From Nonomuraea purpurea (GTDB lineage: Bacteria; Actinomycetota; Actinomycetes; Streptosporangiales; Streptosporangiaceae): a stretch of DNA of 64,000 bases. Below, piece after piece: positions 43,319-51,512 of this stretch. The notes below the pieces were generated by a model that was not told the origin of the DNA, ran no database searches, and was given only the letters and a program-made list of their open reading frames with translations. Each line of letters opens with the position of its first letter. Within the stretch, counting starts at the first letter, position 1. The position numbers and the translations under genes are program-made. The stretch covers positions 248,001 to 312,000 of the forward strand of contig NZ_JBHSBI010000008.1 of the NCBI RefSeq assembly GCF_042650645.1, read 5' to 3'.

Positions 43319-44321
43319 GGACGGCGGCCACGTCCGTGACGCCGTCGGTGAACCAGAGCTCCGCGTCGGTCATCGCCGCCGCCCTGGCCAGCGCGGAGTC
43401 GGCGCGTTCCTGAACCGGCTCGTCCACGCCCCAGCGGCGCAGTTCGCCGGCGTCGGTGGCGAGCTGTGTGCCGCCCGCGCCGATCCAGATGAGCCGCGGC
43501 AGCTCGCCGGGCGAGAGCACGGCCTGCACGCGGCCCTCGCGCAGGGCCTGCGCGACGCGGGCCACGCCGACGGGGCCCGCGCTCTCCTGGTGCCGTTCCA
43601 GCAGCTCGGCGCGCTTGCGGCCGAGCCAGTCGTCGAGCGCTTTCTCCACGTCGTGCTCGAATTGCCCGTGGTTGGAGCGGCTGCCGTGCTCGACCATCAT
43701 GACCCGGTCCACGGACTTGGTGTTGAGATGTTCCAGCAGGTACGAGCGCGACTTCGGCTCGCCGGCCACCAGGATCAGCTGCGCGCCGATGCGGCGTACC
43801 TGCTCGTCGACCTCGCGCGCGGTGGCCACCGCGTTCTTCTCCCAGGTCTCGTCCACCGCCCTCTCGTAGCGCTTCTGCGACCAGCCGCCCTGCGCGGTCT
43901 TCTGCAGCGGCCACAGGTCGGCCGCCACCACGGCCCGGCGCGGCGATCCGCCGCCGAACACCGTCAGCTCCGCCCCGGCGTGATCCACGATCACGCGCAG
44001 ATGCGGGATGTTCTCGCCGCGCCGCATGAGCATCGTCGTGATGTGCGGCAAAGGCGAGTACATGGCGATCTCGGACGGCGGCTCCGCCAGCGACTCGGCC
44101 AGCACCACGTCACCGTGCGTGGCGAACAGCGCCCGCCCCGCGGCGGCCCGCAGCGCCTCCTCCTCCAGGGCGTCCAGGGTCCGCTTGTCCACTTGGCCGT
44201 CGAGCCGGTCGCGCACGCTGCGCCAGTGGGCCGCCCGCTCTGGGCCGGTGAGCGCGCCGAGGTAGACCGACGCGTACGGGCCGCGCCGCTCGTACAGGGG
44301 CCGGATGAAGTCGAGCCGCAC
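43308..44321 (-). CDS. Vms1/Ankzf1-type (baeRF2) putative peptidyl-tRNA hydrolase
   Basis: 337 residues of the bacterial eRF1-like family. Characteristic parts: the N-terminal RGPYASVYLG, HITTMLMRRGENIPHLRVIVD, ADLWPLQKTAQGGWSQKRYE, ILVAGEPKSRSYLLEHL and a C-terminal MTDAELWFTDGVTDVAAVLR. Eukaryotic Vms1 and ANKZF1 release stalled peptides from tRNA during ribosome quality control; bacterial members are poorly studied. The GGWSQKRYER segment matches the expected catalytic-loop region (GxxQ motif). A DUF2795 gene lies immediately upstream, 3 bp away. Confidence 0.83.
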   Translation of the reverse strand: MRLDFIRPLYERRGPYASVYLGALTGPERAAHWRSVRDRLDGQVDKRTLDALEEEALRAAAGRALFATHGDVVLAESLAEPPSEIAMYSPLPHITTMLMRRGENIPHLRVIVDHAGAELTVFGGGSPRRAVVAADLWPLQKTAQGGWSQKRYERAVDETWEKNAVATAREVDEQVRRIGAQLILVAGEPKSRSYLLEHLNTKSVDRVMMVEHGSRSNHGQFEHDVEKALDDWLGRKRAELLERHQESAGPVGVARVAQALREGRVQAVLSPGELPRLIWIGAGGTQLATDAGELRRWGVDEPVQERADSALARAAAMTDAELWFTDGVTDVAAVLRY

Positions 44322-44324
44322 GGG

Positions 44325-44735
44325 TCACCACCTCCGGATTTCCACACCGAGCCCGAGGGCCTTGGCGACCTCGGCCACGTTCCTGAAGCGGCGTTCCGGG
44401 AGGGAGCCGACCATGTCCAGCACCGGGTCCGGGGCGCCCACGCGTTCGGCGTGTCGGGCGAGTTCGTGCTTGTTCGCGGGCCAACGAGCGTCGCTGAGCC
44501 ATTTCGCCAGATCACTGCGGATATCGACGCCACGCTGTGTGATGCCGGGCGGGGTCCCCGGCTCGTGGCCGGGCGGATACGACTGCCGCAGCCCCTCGCC
44601 CGGCGCCGGCATGCCTTCGGGGTCCTTCCACTCCTCGGCGTGCGTGGGACCGCAGCCGCGAATCAGGCCCTCGGTCTCATGCTTCTGCTGGTCGTCCAGG
44701 CGTGCGCTGTGCTTGTCGCTCCCCCGTTGTGCCAT
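44325..44735 (-). CDS. DUF2795 domain protein
   Basis: 136 residues from ATG 44735. The N-terminal half is charged and P/G-rich, low complexity (KHSARLDDQQKHETEGLIRG, GEGLRQSYPPGHEPGTPPG). The C-terminal half matches DUF2795 (SDLAKWLSDARWPANKHELA and LPERRFRNVAEVAKALG). Probably cotranscribed with the baeRF gene downstream. Function unknown. Confidence 0.8.
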   Translation of the reverse strand: MAQRGSDKHSARLDDQQKHETEGLIRGCGPTHAEEWKDPEGMPAPGEGLRQSYPPGHEPGTPPGITQRGVDIRSDLAKWLSDARWPANKHELARHAERVGAPDPVLDMVGSLPERRFRNVAEVAKALGLGVEIRRW

Positions 44736-44812
44736 GGTTCCCACACTCCTCTCAACCGCGCTCCTACCCCTGCTTTCGTGGGCAAACATGGCCACTGTGT
44801 ACTCTGCCGAGC

Positions 44813-45892
44813 GTGTTCGATTCCGATGTGAACATCGCTACGGAACGGCTCACTCTCCGGCCGTTCGGCCCCCAGGACGCGGTCAGGCTCCGTGCCATCG
44901 TGAAGTCGGGCGTCCAGTTCCTCCCGCCCGGCGCGCCGGCCAAGACCTCCGGCGTCGCGCAGTGGCTCGCGCACGGCGTGCACGAGCTGCGCCGCTCGGG
45001 CCAGGGCCTGCACCTGGCCATGACGGACGCCGAGGGCCTGATCGTGGGCGCCATCAGCCTGTTCAAGACCTCGTGGAGCGCGGGCACGACCGAGGTCGGG
45101 TACGGCGTGCACCCGCTCTACCGGGGCCGGGGCTTCGCCACCGAGGCGGTGCGCGGGCTGGTCGGCTGGGCGTTCGGGACCCTGGGGCTGCGCAGGATCG
45201 ACCTGACGGCCAACCTGGACAACCTCGCCTCTCTGCGCGTGGCCCAGAAAGCGGGCTTCACCTGGGAAGGCGTGCTCCGATCCGCGATCATGGAGGACGA
45301 CGGCCCGCACGACCTCGTCATGTTCGGCCTGCTGCGCGACGACGGCCGCGCGCCCGCCGGCGCCCTGCCCAGGACGGAGTTGCGCACCGAACGGCTGCTC
45401 CTGCGCCCCCAGGCCGCCGCGGACGTCCCGCACCTGACCGCCACCGCCGCGGACCCGCTCACCCAGGCCCAGACCGGCGTGCCGAGCGACTACACCGAAG
45501 GGCACGCCAAGGCCTACATCGACCATTCGGAACGCATGCGGATGAGAGGCGCGGGCATCGCCTGGACCGTCGAAGAGCTCGACACCGGACGCTACACCGC
45601 CAACGTGGATCTCAGGGACCTCGACTGGCACAGCAGAAGCGCCGAGATCGGCTACATGACGGCCCCGTGGGCGCGCGGCAGGGGCTACGCGGGGGAGGCC
45701 GTCACGGCCATCGCGCGCTGGCTGTTCGAGCGGCATGGCTTCCGCCGGCTGCAACTGCGCGCCGTCGCCTCGAACACCGCTTCGCAGCGGGTCGCGGAGA
45801 AAGCCGGCTTCGTCCGCGAAGGCGTGGCCCGTGCGGCTCTGGCCGGTGACGATCTGATCGTCTACAGCCTCATCCCGTCCGACCTGGCCTGA
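44813..45892 (+). CDS. Double GNAT acetyltransferase (RimJ/RimL type)
   Basis: 359 residues with two complete GNAT domains. First: TERLTLRPFGPQDAVRLRAI, VGYGVHPLYRGRGFATEAVR, LTANLDNLASLRVAQKAGFT. Second: TERLLLRPQAAADVPHLTAT, IGYMTAPWARGRGYAGEAVT, AVASNTASQRVAEKAGFVRE. Both keep the acetyl-CoA pyrophosphate loop (RGRGxA). GTG 44813 sits 8-9 nt after TACTCT with no SD, suggesting a leaderless transcript. Substrate unknown; N-terminal or antibiotic acetylation possible. Confidence 0.87.
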   Translation: MFDSDVNIATERLTLRPFGPQDAVRLRAIVKSGVQFLPPGAPAKTSGVAQWLAHGVHELRRSGQGLHLAMTDAEGLIVGAISLFKTSWSAGTTEVGYGVHPLYRGRGFATEAVRGLVGWAFGTLGLRRIDLTANLDNLASLRVAQKAGFTWEGVLRSAIMEDDGPHDLVMFGLLRDDGRAPAGALPRTELRTERLLLRPQAAADVPHLTATAADPLTQAQTGVPSDYTEGHAKAYIDHSERMRMRGAGIAWTVEELDTGRYTANVDLRDLDWHSRSAEIGYMTAPWARGRGYAGEAVTAIARWLFERHGFRRLQLRAVASNTASQRVAEKAGFVREGVARAALAGDDLIVYSLIPSDLA

Positions 45893-45972
45893 GGGCACGC
45901 CGGACTGACCTCCGCACCCTTTGTGAAACCCCTCCGCACCCGGCACCCTTGAGATGAGGACGGTGAGGCACA

Positions 45973-47148
45973 ATGATCACGGTTGTCGGCTGGGACGGAT
46001 CCGAGCTTCCGGCGAAGGCGGTGGACAAACTCCACGAGGCGGAACTCGTCGTCGGACCCGACGCCATTTTGGCGCAGCTCAGGCTCACCGCGACGACCGC
46101 AGCCGACGGGTCGCTGCTCGAAACCCTGGATGACCACCTGGAACACGGTCAGGGCCCCGCCGTCGTGGTCACGGAGGGCGATCCCGGATTCTTCGGAGTC
46201 GTCCGCACGTTGCGGGCACACGGCCTCAACCCGGACGTGTTGCCGGCGATGTCCCTGGTCACCCGCGCCTTCGGCTGCGCCGGGCTCAACTGGGAAGACG
46301 CGCTGGTCGTCGCCCCTTCGGGGCCGCGGCAGCTCAACCGCGTCGTCAACGCCTGCCGCGCCCACCCCAAGGTCGCGCTGATCGTCGCGCCCGGCGTCGG
46401 CCCCGCCGAGATCGCCAGGGAGCTGGCCCCGACCACGCCGCGCGCGCTGATCGTGTGCGAGGACCTGGGCGGCCCCGACCAGCGGATCACGCACAGCCGC
46501 ATGGGCGAGGCCACCACCCGCCCGTGGAAGGACCCCGACGTGGTCCTCGTCATCGACCCGCTGCACCGGCCGAAGGAGCCGAGCTGGGTGGCGGGCGCCA
46601 GGCCGGGCCCCGCGGAGTGGGCGCTGCCGTTCGAGGGCGGGCTCCCGGCTGAGGTCAGGGCGTTCGTCCTGGCCAAGCTCGGTCCCCGGCTCGGCGACCT
46701 GGTCTGGGACGTCGGCGCGGGCGTCGGCGAGATCGCCGTCGAATGCGCCAGGCTCGGCGCGGCCGTCGTGGCCGTCGAACGCGATGAGGAGTCCTGCGCC
46801 AAGCTGCGCGCCAACGTGCTCCTGTACGGTGTCAAAGTGGCTTTGACCAGGGGACAGGCGCCTCCGGCTCTGGAGCCGCTGCCCGACCCCGACGCTGTCT
46901 TCGTGGGCGGCGGCGGCCCCGACGTGGTGGTCGCGTGCGCGGCCCGCCGACCGCGTACGCTGGTGTGCGCACTCGCCAAGGTCGAGCAGGTCTCGGCCGT
47001 GCTCGACCGGCTGCGTGAGCAGGGCTACCGCGGCGAGGGCACCCAGATACTGGCCTCCAACCTGACGCTCAACCCCGACGGCTCGCACCGCTTGACCGCC
47101 TCTGACCCGGTCTTCGTGGTGCACGCGACACCTGCGCACACGGCCTGA
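45973..47148 (+). CDS. cobL: Precorrin-6Y C5,15-methyltransferase (CbiE-CbiT fusion)
   Basis: 391 residues. N-terminal CbiE tetrapyrrole methylase (MITVVGWDGSELPAKAVDKL, VVTEGDPGFFGVV, ALIVCEDLGG) joined to a C-terminal CbiT methyltransferase with SAM motif LVWDVGAGVGEIAVECARLG and AVVAVERDEESC, and FVGGGGPDVV. It methylates C5 and C15 and decarboxylates in corrin synthesis. First gene of the cobalamin cluster, 80 bp after the GNAT gene; no riboswitch recognised in the gap. Confidence 0.93.
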   Translation: MITVVGWDGSELPAKAVDKLHEAELVVGPDAILAQLRLTATTAADGSLLETLDDHLEHGQGPAVVVTEGDPGFFGVVRTLRAHGLNPDVLPAMSLVTRAFGCAGLNWEDALVVAPSGPRQLNRVVNACRAHPKVALIVAPGVGPAEIARELAPTTPRALIVCEDLGGPDQRITHSRMGEATTRPWKDPDVVLVIDPLHRPKEPSWVAGARPGPAEWALPFEGGLPAEVRAFVLAKLGPRLGDLVWDVGAGVGEIAVECARLGAAVVAVERDEESCAKLRANVLLYGVKVALTRGQAPPALEPLPDPDAVFVGGGGPDVVVACAARRPRTLVCALAKVEQVSAVLDRLREQGYRGEGTQILASNLTLNPDGSHRLTASDPVFVVHATPAHTA

Positions 47149-47218
47149 CCTGTCCCCTACCGCTACGCATCGGTTATCCTCGCGTGACTTTGTCTACCGC
47201 ACCGGAGAATCCCTCACA

Positions 47219-48064
47219 ATGAAGCCGCCGCTCCTGCTGATCGGGCAGGGCTCTCAGGACGACGCCTACGCCGCGGAGTTCGGCAGGTTCGTACACCGGC
47301 TCCGCTGCCGCCTCGACCAGTCGGGCGCCGACGTCTCGGGCGGTTACTTGGAGCGCGCCACTCCCCGGCTGAGCGATTCCGTCTCCTCTTTGGTCGCCAA
47401 GGGACATCACCGGCTCGTGGCCCTGCCGATGAGCCTCAGCAGGATGGGGGAGGAGTTCCCCGCCGCGATGGCGCTTGAGCAGCAGCGTCACCCGACGCTG
47501 ATGTACGACTACGGCCGCCCGCTCGGGCCCGACCCGCGTGTGCTGACGCTGCTGGCCGAGCGGCTCAACGAGGCCGCCAGCGAGCTGTCCAGGCCGCGCG
47601 CGCTGGAGCTGGCGGGCGCCAGGCCACGGCTGCGCGCCGTCGACGCGCTGCCCGTCGAGGACCATCCCGCGCATGTCGAGCCGGGCGAGACCGCGGTCGT
47701 GCTGGTCGGCGAGGGCTCGACCGATGCCGCCGCCAACGCCGAGGTCCACCGGGTGTCGCGGCTGTTCTGGGAGACGCACGCCTACGACTTCATGACCGTC
47801 GAGACCGCGTTCGTCTCCGTCACCCCGCCCGGCGTGCCCGGCGGGCTCGAACGCTGCCGCCGCCTCGGGGCCAAGCGCGTGATCGTGGTGCCCTATCTGC
47901 TGTTCGCGGGCGGCATGCTGGAGAGGGTGTGGGCGCAGGCGCTGGCGTACGGCGCCGGGCACCCGGACCTTGACATCCGCTGCGCAGAAGTGATCGGCGA
48001 CTGCGAGACTCTGGCCGATGTCGTGATCGACAGATATGAGGAAGCGCTCCAACTCGTCCCGTAA
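47219..48064 (+). CDS. CbiX-like sirohydrochlorin chelatase homologue lacking catalytic His
   Basis: 281 residues with two CbiX-type halves. The half starts read LLIGQGSQDDAYAAEF and VLVGEGSTDAAANAEV, where active CbiX enzymes have HG(T/S)R; Q10 replaces the first metal-binding His. The second His (pattern GHMKND after a PxxL strand) is replaced by SRMGEE at 74-79, R75 aligning with His. The rest (ERCRRLGAKRVIVVPYLLFA) is well conserved. Encoded between cobL and cobT, so a cobalamin role is likely, but chelation by the known mechanism is doubtful. Confidence 0.82.
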   Translation: MKPPLLLIGQGSQDDAYAAEFGRFVHRLRCRLDQSGADVSGGYLERATPRLSDSVSSLVAKGHHRLVALPMSLSRMGEEFPAAMALEQQRHPTLMYDYGRPLGPDPRVLTLLAERLNEAASELSRPRALELAGARPRLRAVDALPVEDHPAHVEPGETAVVLVGEGSTDAAANAEVHRVSRLFWETHAYDFMTVETAFVSVTPPGVPGGLERCRRLGAKRVIVVPYLLFAGGMLERVWAQALAYGAGHPDLDIRCAEVIGDCETLADVVIDRYEEALQLVP

Positions 48065-48080
48065 GTGGAGGTTGTTAGCA

Positions 48081-49160
48081 GTGCTCGCTGAGACGCTCGC
48101 CGCGATCCGTCCCGCCGACAGGCGGGCGATCGCCGACGCTCGAGCCCACCAGGACCGCCTGACCAAGCCTCGCGGCTCGCTCGGCGTTCTTGAGGAGATC
48201 GCGGTACGCCTCGCCGGGGCGTCCGGCGCCTGTCCGCCGCCCATGCCCTTCCCCGCGGCGCTGGCCATCTTCACCGCCGACCACGGCGTGCACGCCCGCG
48301 GCGTCAGCCCCTGGCCGCAGGAGGTGACCGTCCAGATGGTGGCCAACTTCCTGGCGGGCGGCGCGGTCGCCAACGCCTTCGCCGCGCAGGTCGGCGCGTC
48401 GGTGACCGTGGTCGACGTCGGCGTCGCCACCGACCTGCCCGACGCGCCCAACCTCGTCAACCGCAAGATCGGGTACGGCACCGCCGACCTGTCCAAGGGT
48501 CCGGCCATGACCGTCGACCAGGCCGTCAGGGCGCTGGAGGCCGGCATCACCGTGGCCCGCGACCTGGTCGACTCCGGGGCCCGCTGCCTGATCACCGGCG
48601 ACATGGGCATCGCGAACACCACCGCCTCGGCCGCGCTGATCTCCGTGTTCACCGGCAGGGACGCCGCCGAGGTGACCGGCAGGGGCACGGGCATCGACGA
48701 CGAGACCTACGAGCGCAAGGTCGAGATCGTCCGCGAGGCCATCCTCGCCAACGGCCTGACGGACGGCTCGGGCTCGCCCCCGCAGCCGAGCGAGGCGCTG
48801 CGGGCCCTGGCGGCCGTCGGCGGCTTCGAGCACGCGGCCATCGCGGGCTTCATCCTGGGCGGTGCGGCGGCCCGCGTGCCGGTGATCCTCGACGGCGTCA
48901 TCGCCGGCGCCGGCGCGCTGGCGGCCGCCGCGCTCGACCCCGGCGCGATCGACCACTGCGTCGCGGGCCACCGCTCGGCGGAGCCGGGCCACGCCGCCGC
49001 ACTCGACCACCTCGGCCTGCGCCCACTGGTGGATTTGGAACTGCGGCTCGGCGAGGGCACCGGCGCCCTGCTGGCGCACCCGATGGTCTGCGCGGCCGTC
49101 CGCGTGATGCACGACGTGGCCACGTTCGACTCCGCGGGAGTGACGGAAAAGCCCGTGTGA
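48081..49160 (+). CDS. cobT: Nicotinate-nucleotide-dimethylbenzimidazole phosphoribosyltransferase
   Basis: 359 residues from GTG 48081 (GGAGG 10 nt upstream). Family pattern: DRLTKPRGSLGVLEEIAVRL, IFTADHGVHARGVSPWPQEV, TGDMGIANTTASAAL, GRGTGIDDETYERKV, and catalytic Glu in LELRLGEGTGALLAHP. It activates the lower-ligand base (5,6-dimethylbenzimidazole) for B12 assembly. 16 bp after the cbiX-like gene; cotranscribed. Confidence 0.94.
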   Translation: MLAETLAAIRPADRRAIADARAHQDRLTKPRGSLGVLEEIAVRLAGASGACPPPMPFPAALAIFTADHGVHARGVSPWPQEVTVQMVANFLAGGAVANAFAAQVGASVTVVDVGVATDLPDAPNLVNRKIGYGTADLSKGPAMTVDQAVRALEAGITVARDLVDSGARCLITGDMGIANTTASAALISVFTGRDAAEVTGRGTGIDDETYERKVEIVREAILANGLTDGSGSPPQPSEALRALAAVGGFEHAAIAGFILGGAAARVPVILDGVIAGAGALAAAALDPGAIDHCVAGHRSAEPGHAAALDHLGLRPLVDLELRLGEGTGALLAHPMVCAAVRVMHDVATFDSAGVTEKPV

Positions 49161-49184
49161 TGATGGGGCCCTGGAGGTGAGGCA

Positions 49185-50198
49185 GTGTCCCGTTACGGCC
49201 CCATGTACGGCCCCGACTTCACATTCCTGGGCGTGGACCGCTGCGACGTCGGCGACCCGGCGACCTACGCCGGCGCCGACGTCGTGATCATCGGCGCCCC
49301 CTTCGACGGCGGCACCAGCAACAGGCCGGGCGCCAGGTTCGGCCCGATGGCGCTGCGCCAGGCCTGCTACCTGCCGCACGACGGTTCCAGGCCGAGCCTG
49401 GCCCTGCGCGTGGACGCCATGCGCGACCTGCGGGTGCTGGACGCGGGCGACGTCGAGTGCTACTCCGGCGACGTCGAAGGCTCGCTGGCCGCGATCGAGG
49501 AGGCGGTGCACCGCATCGCCGCCTCCGGAGCCGTTCCGCTGGTGCTGGGCGGCGACCACACGGTGGCGCTGCCCGACGCCAGGGGTACCGCCAGGGCCTA
49601 CGCGCCCGGCCGTACCTCGATGATCCACTTCGACGCGCACGCCGACACCGGCGACATCACCTTCGGCCACCTGTACGGCCACGGCCAGCCGATGCGGCGG
49701 CTCATCGAGTCAGGCGCCATCCGCGGCGACAGGTTCCTGCAGATCGGGCTGCGCGGTTACTGGCCAGGGCCCGAGACGCTGAGCTGGATGGCCGAGCGCC
49801 GCATGCGGTCCTACGAGATGACCGAGATCGTGGCCCGCGGGCTGGAGGAGTGCCTGACGGAGGCGTTCGTGACAGCGCTCGACGACTGCGACCAGGTCTT
49901 CCTGTCGGTGGACATCGACGTCTGCGACCCCGGCCACGCGCCCGGCACCGGCACGCCGGAGCCGGGCGGGCTCACGGCCAGGCAGCTGCTCGACTCCGTC
50001 CGCCGCATCTGCTACGAACTTCCCGTGGCCGGCATGGAACTCGTCGAGGTGGCGCCGCCGTACGACCACGCCGACGTGACCGCCTACCTCGGAAACCGCG
50101 TTATCCTTGAGGCGCTGTCAGCGATGGCCAGACGCCGCAAGGACGATCAGGGCGGGCCTCGCTGGGATCCTCGGCAGCCTCTTCTCGACGGTCGTTAA
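49185..50198 (+). CDS. speB: Agmatinase / ureohydrolase family enzyme
   Basis: 337 residues from GTG 49185 with a very good SD (GGAGGTGA). Arginase-fold metal motifs intact: LGGDHTVALP, MIHFDAHADTGD, SVDIDVCDPGHAPGTGTPEP, GMELVEVAPPYD. Most similar in pattern to agmatinase (agmatine to putrescine and urea), though guanidinobutyrase or another guanidino hydrolase is possible. It stands only 24 bp after cobT and before cysG, an odd location for polyamine metabolism. Confidence 0.85.
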   Translation: MSRYGPMYGPDFTFLGVDRCDVGDPATYAGADVVIIGAPFDGGTSNRPGARFGPMALRQACYLPHDGSRPSLALRVDAMRDLRVLDAGDVECYSGDVEGSLAAIEEAVHRIAASGAVPLVLGGDHTVALPDARGTARAYAPGRTSMIHFDAHADTGDITFGHLYGHGQPMRRLIESGAIRGDRFLQIGLRGYWPGPETLSWMAERRMRSYEMTEIVARGLEECLTEAFVTALDDCDQVFLSVDIDVCDPGHAPGTGTPEPGGLTARQLLDSVRRICYELPVAGMELVEVAPPYDHADVTAYLGNRVILEALSAMARRRKDDQGGPRWDPRQPLLDGR

Positions 50199-50279
50199 CT
50201 CGTGCGCAGCAAATGACGTATGCGGAGCCGGTAGGTTTGACCTCCTGAACACAACCTTCGCGAATGGGAGATTCCCCTC

Positions 50280-51512
50280 ATGGGCCCCTACCTCCTCGGC
50301 CTGCGGCTTTCCGGCCGCCGGGTGCTGGTCGTGGGCGGCGGACGCGTCGCGCAACGACGAGTACCCGCGCTGCTAGAGGCCGGTGCGGAGGTCACGGTCG
50401 TCTCGCCTGGCGTGACCCCGGCCCTTGACGACCTGATCGCCGCCGGCAGGGTCACCTGGCACGCCCGGCCCTACGAGGTCGGCGACTGCGACGGCGCCTG
50501 GCTCGTGCAGGCCTGCACCGACGACAGATCCGTCAACACCGCGGTCGCGGCCGAGGCGGAGGCCAAACGGGTGTGGTGCGTGCGGGCCGACGACAAAGAC
50601 GCCTCCGCCGCCTGGACACCCGCCACGGGACGGGTCGACGAGATCGGCGTGGCCGTCACCGCGGGCGGCGATCCGCGCAGGGCGGCGGGCATCAGAGACG
50701 CGGTCGTCGACGCGCTGCGCGACGGCACGGTCGACGCCCGGCGCAACCGCACCAAACCGGTCGGCGTGGCGCTGGTGGGCGGCGGGCCCGGCGATCCCGG
50801 GCTGATCACCGTACGCGGGCGTCAGCTCCTCGCGCAGGCCGACGTGGTGGTCGCCGACCGGCTCGCGCCCCGCGCCCTGCTCGACGAGCTCGCCCCCGAC
50901 GTCGAGCTCATCGACGCGGCCAAGGTCCCCTATGGCAGGTCGCTGTCCCAGGACACGATCAACGACCTGCTCGTCGACCGCGCCAGGCAGGGCAAGTTCG
51001 TGGTGCGGCTCAAGGGGGGCGACTCGTTCGTGTTCGGGCGCGGGGGCGAGGAGATGATCGCCTGCGCCCGGGCCGGCATTCCCGTGCTGGTGGTGCCCGG
51101 CCTCACCAGCGCCGTCGCGGTGCCCGCCGCGGCCGGGGTGCCGGTGACGCATCGCGGCGTCAGCCAGGAGTTTCACGTGATCTCCGTGCACGTGGCGCCC
51201 GACGACCCCAAGTCCACCGTCGACTGGCCCGGCCTGGCCCGTTCCCAGGGCACTTTGGTGCTGCTGATGGCCGTCGAACGGCTGGCGAAGGTAGCCGAGG
51301 CACTCGTTCGAGATGGACGTGCCCCGGAGACTCCCGTAATGGTGGTACAGGACGGTACCCTTCCGACCCAGCGGGCGGTCACCGCTTCGCTTTCCACCGT
51401 GGCCGACCGCGTGTCCGCGGCTGGGATACGGCCGCCGGCGATCGTCATCGTCGGCGAGGTCGTGAGGGTCGGCCAGGAGGTCGAGATGGTTCGAGCGGAG
51501 CGCTTGCCTTGA
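50280..51512 (+). CDS. cysG: Siroheme/precorrin-2 synthase (CysG-type fusion)
   Basis: 410 residues. N-terminal precorrin-2 dehydrogenase domain (VLVVGGGRVAQRRVPALLEA, NAD fold; CVRADDKDASAAWTPATGRV in place of the usual N(V)VDDP) and C-terminal SUMT methylase (VALVGGGPGDPGLITVRGRQ, RLKGGDSFVFGRGGEE, VPGLTSAVAVPAAAGVPVTH). It methylates uroporphyrinogen III and oxidises precorrin-2, feeding both siroheme and B12. It follows the agmatinase and precedes the GTPase pair, whose first start overlaps its stop. Confidence 0.92.
   Translation: MGPYLLGLRLSGRRVLVVGGGRVAQRRVPALLEAGAEVTVVSPGVTPALDDLIAAGRVTWHARPYEVGDCDGAWLVQACTDDRSVNTAVAAEAEAKRVWCVRADDKDASAAWTPATGRVDEIGVAVTAGGDPRRAAGIRDAVVDALRDGTVDARRNRTKPVGVALVGGGPGDPGLITVRGRQLLAQADVVVADRLAPRALLDELAPDVELIDAAKVPYGRSLSQDTINDLLVDRARQGKFVVRLKGGDSFVFGRGGEEMIACARAGIPVLVVPGLTSAVAVPAAAGVPVTHRGVSQEFHVISVHVAPDDPKSTVDWPGLARSQGTLVLLMAVERLAKVAEALVRDGRAPETPVMVVQDGTLPTQRAVTASLSTVADRVSAAGIRPPAIVIVGEVVRVGQEVEMVRAERLP

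Noticed and set aside
45893..45972. Cobalamin riboswitch before cobL
   Set aside because: The 80-bp gap is too short and no B12-box-like conserved sequence was recognised; the same holds for cobQ at 17529-17586.
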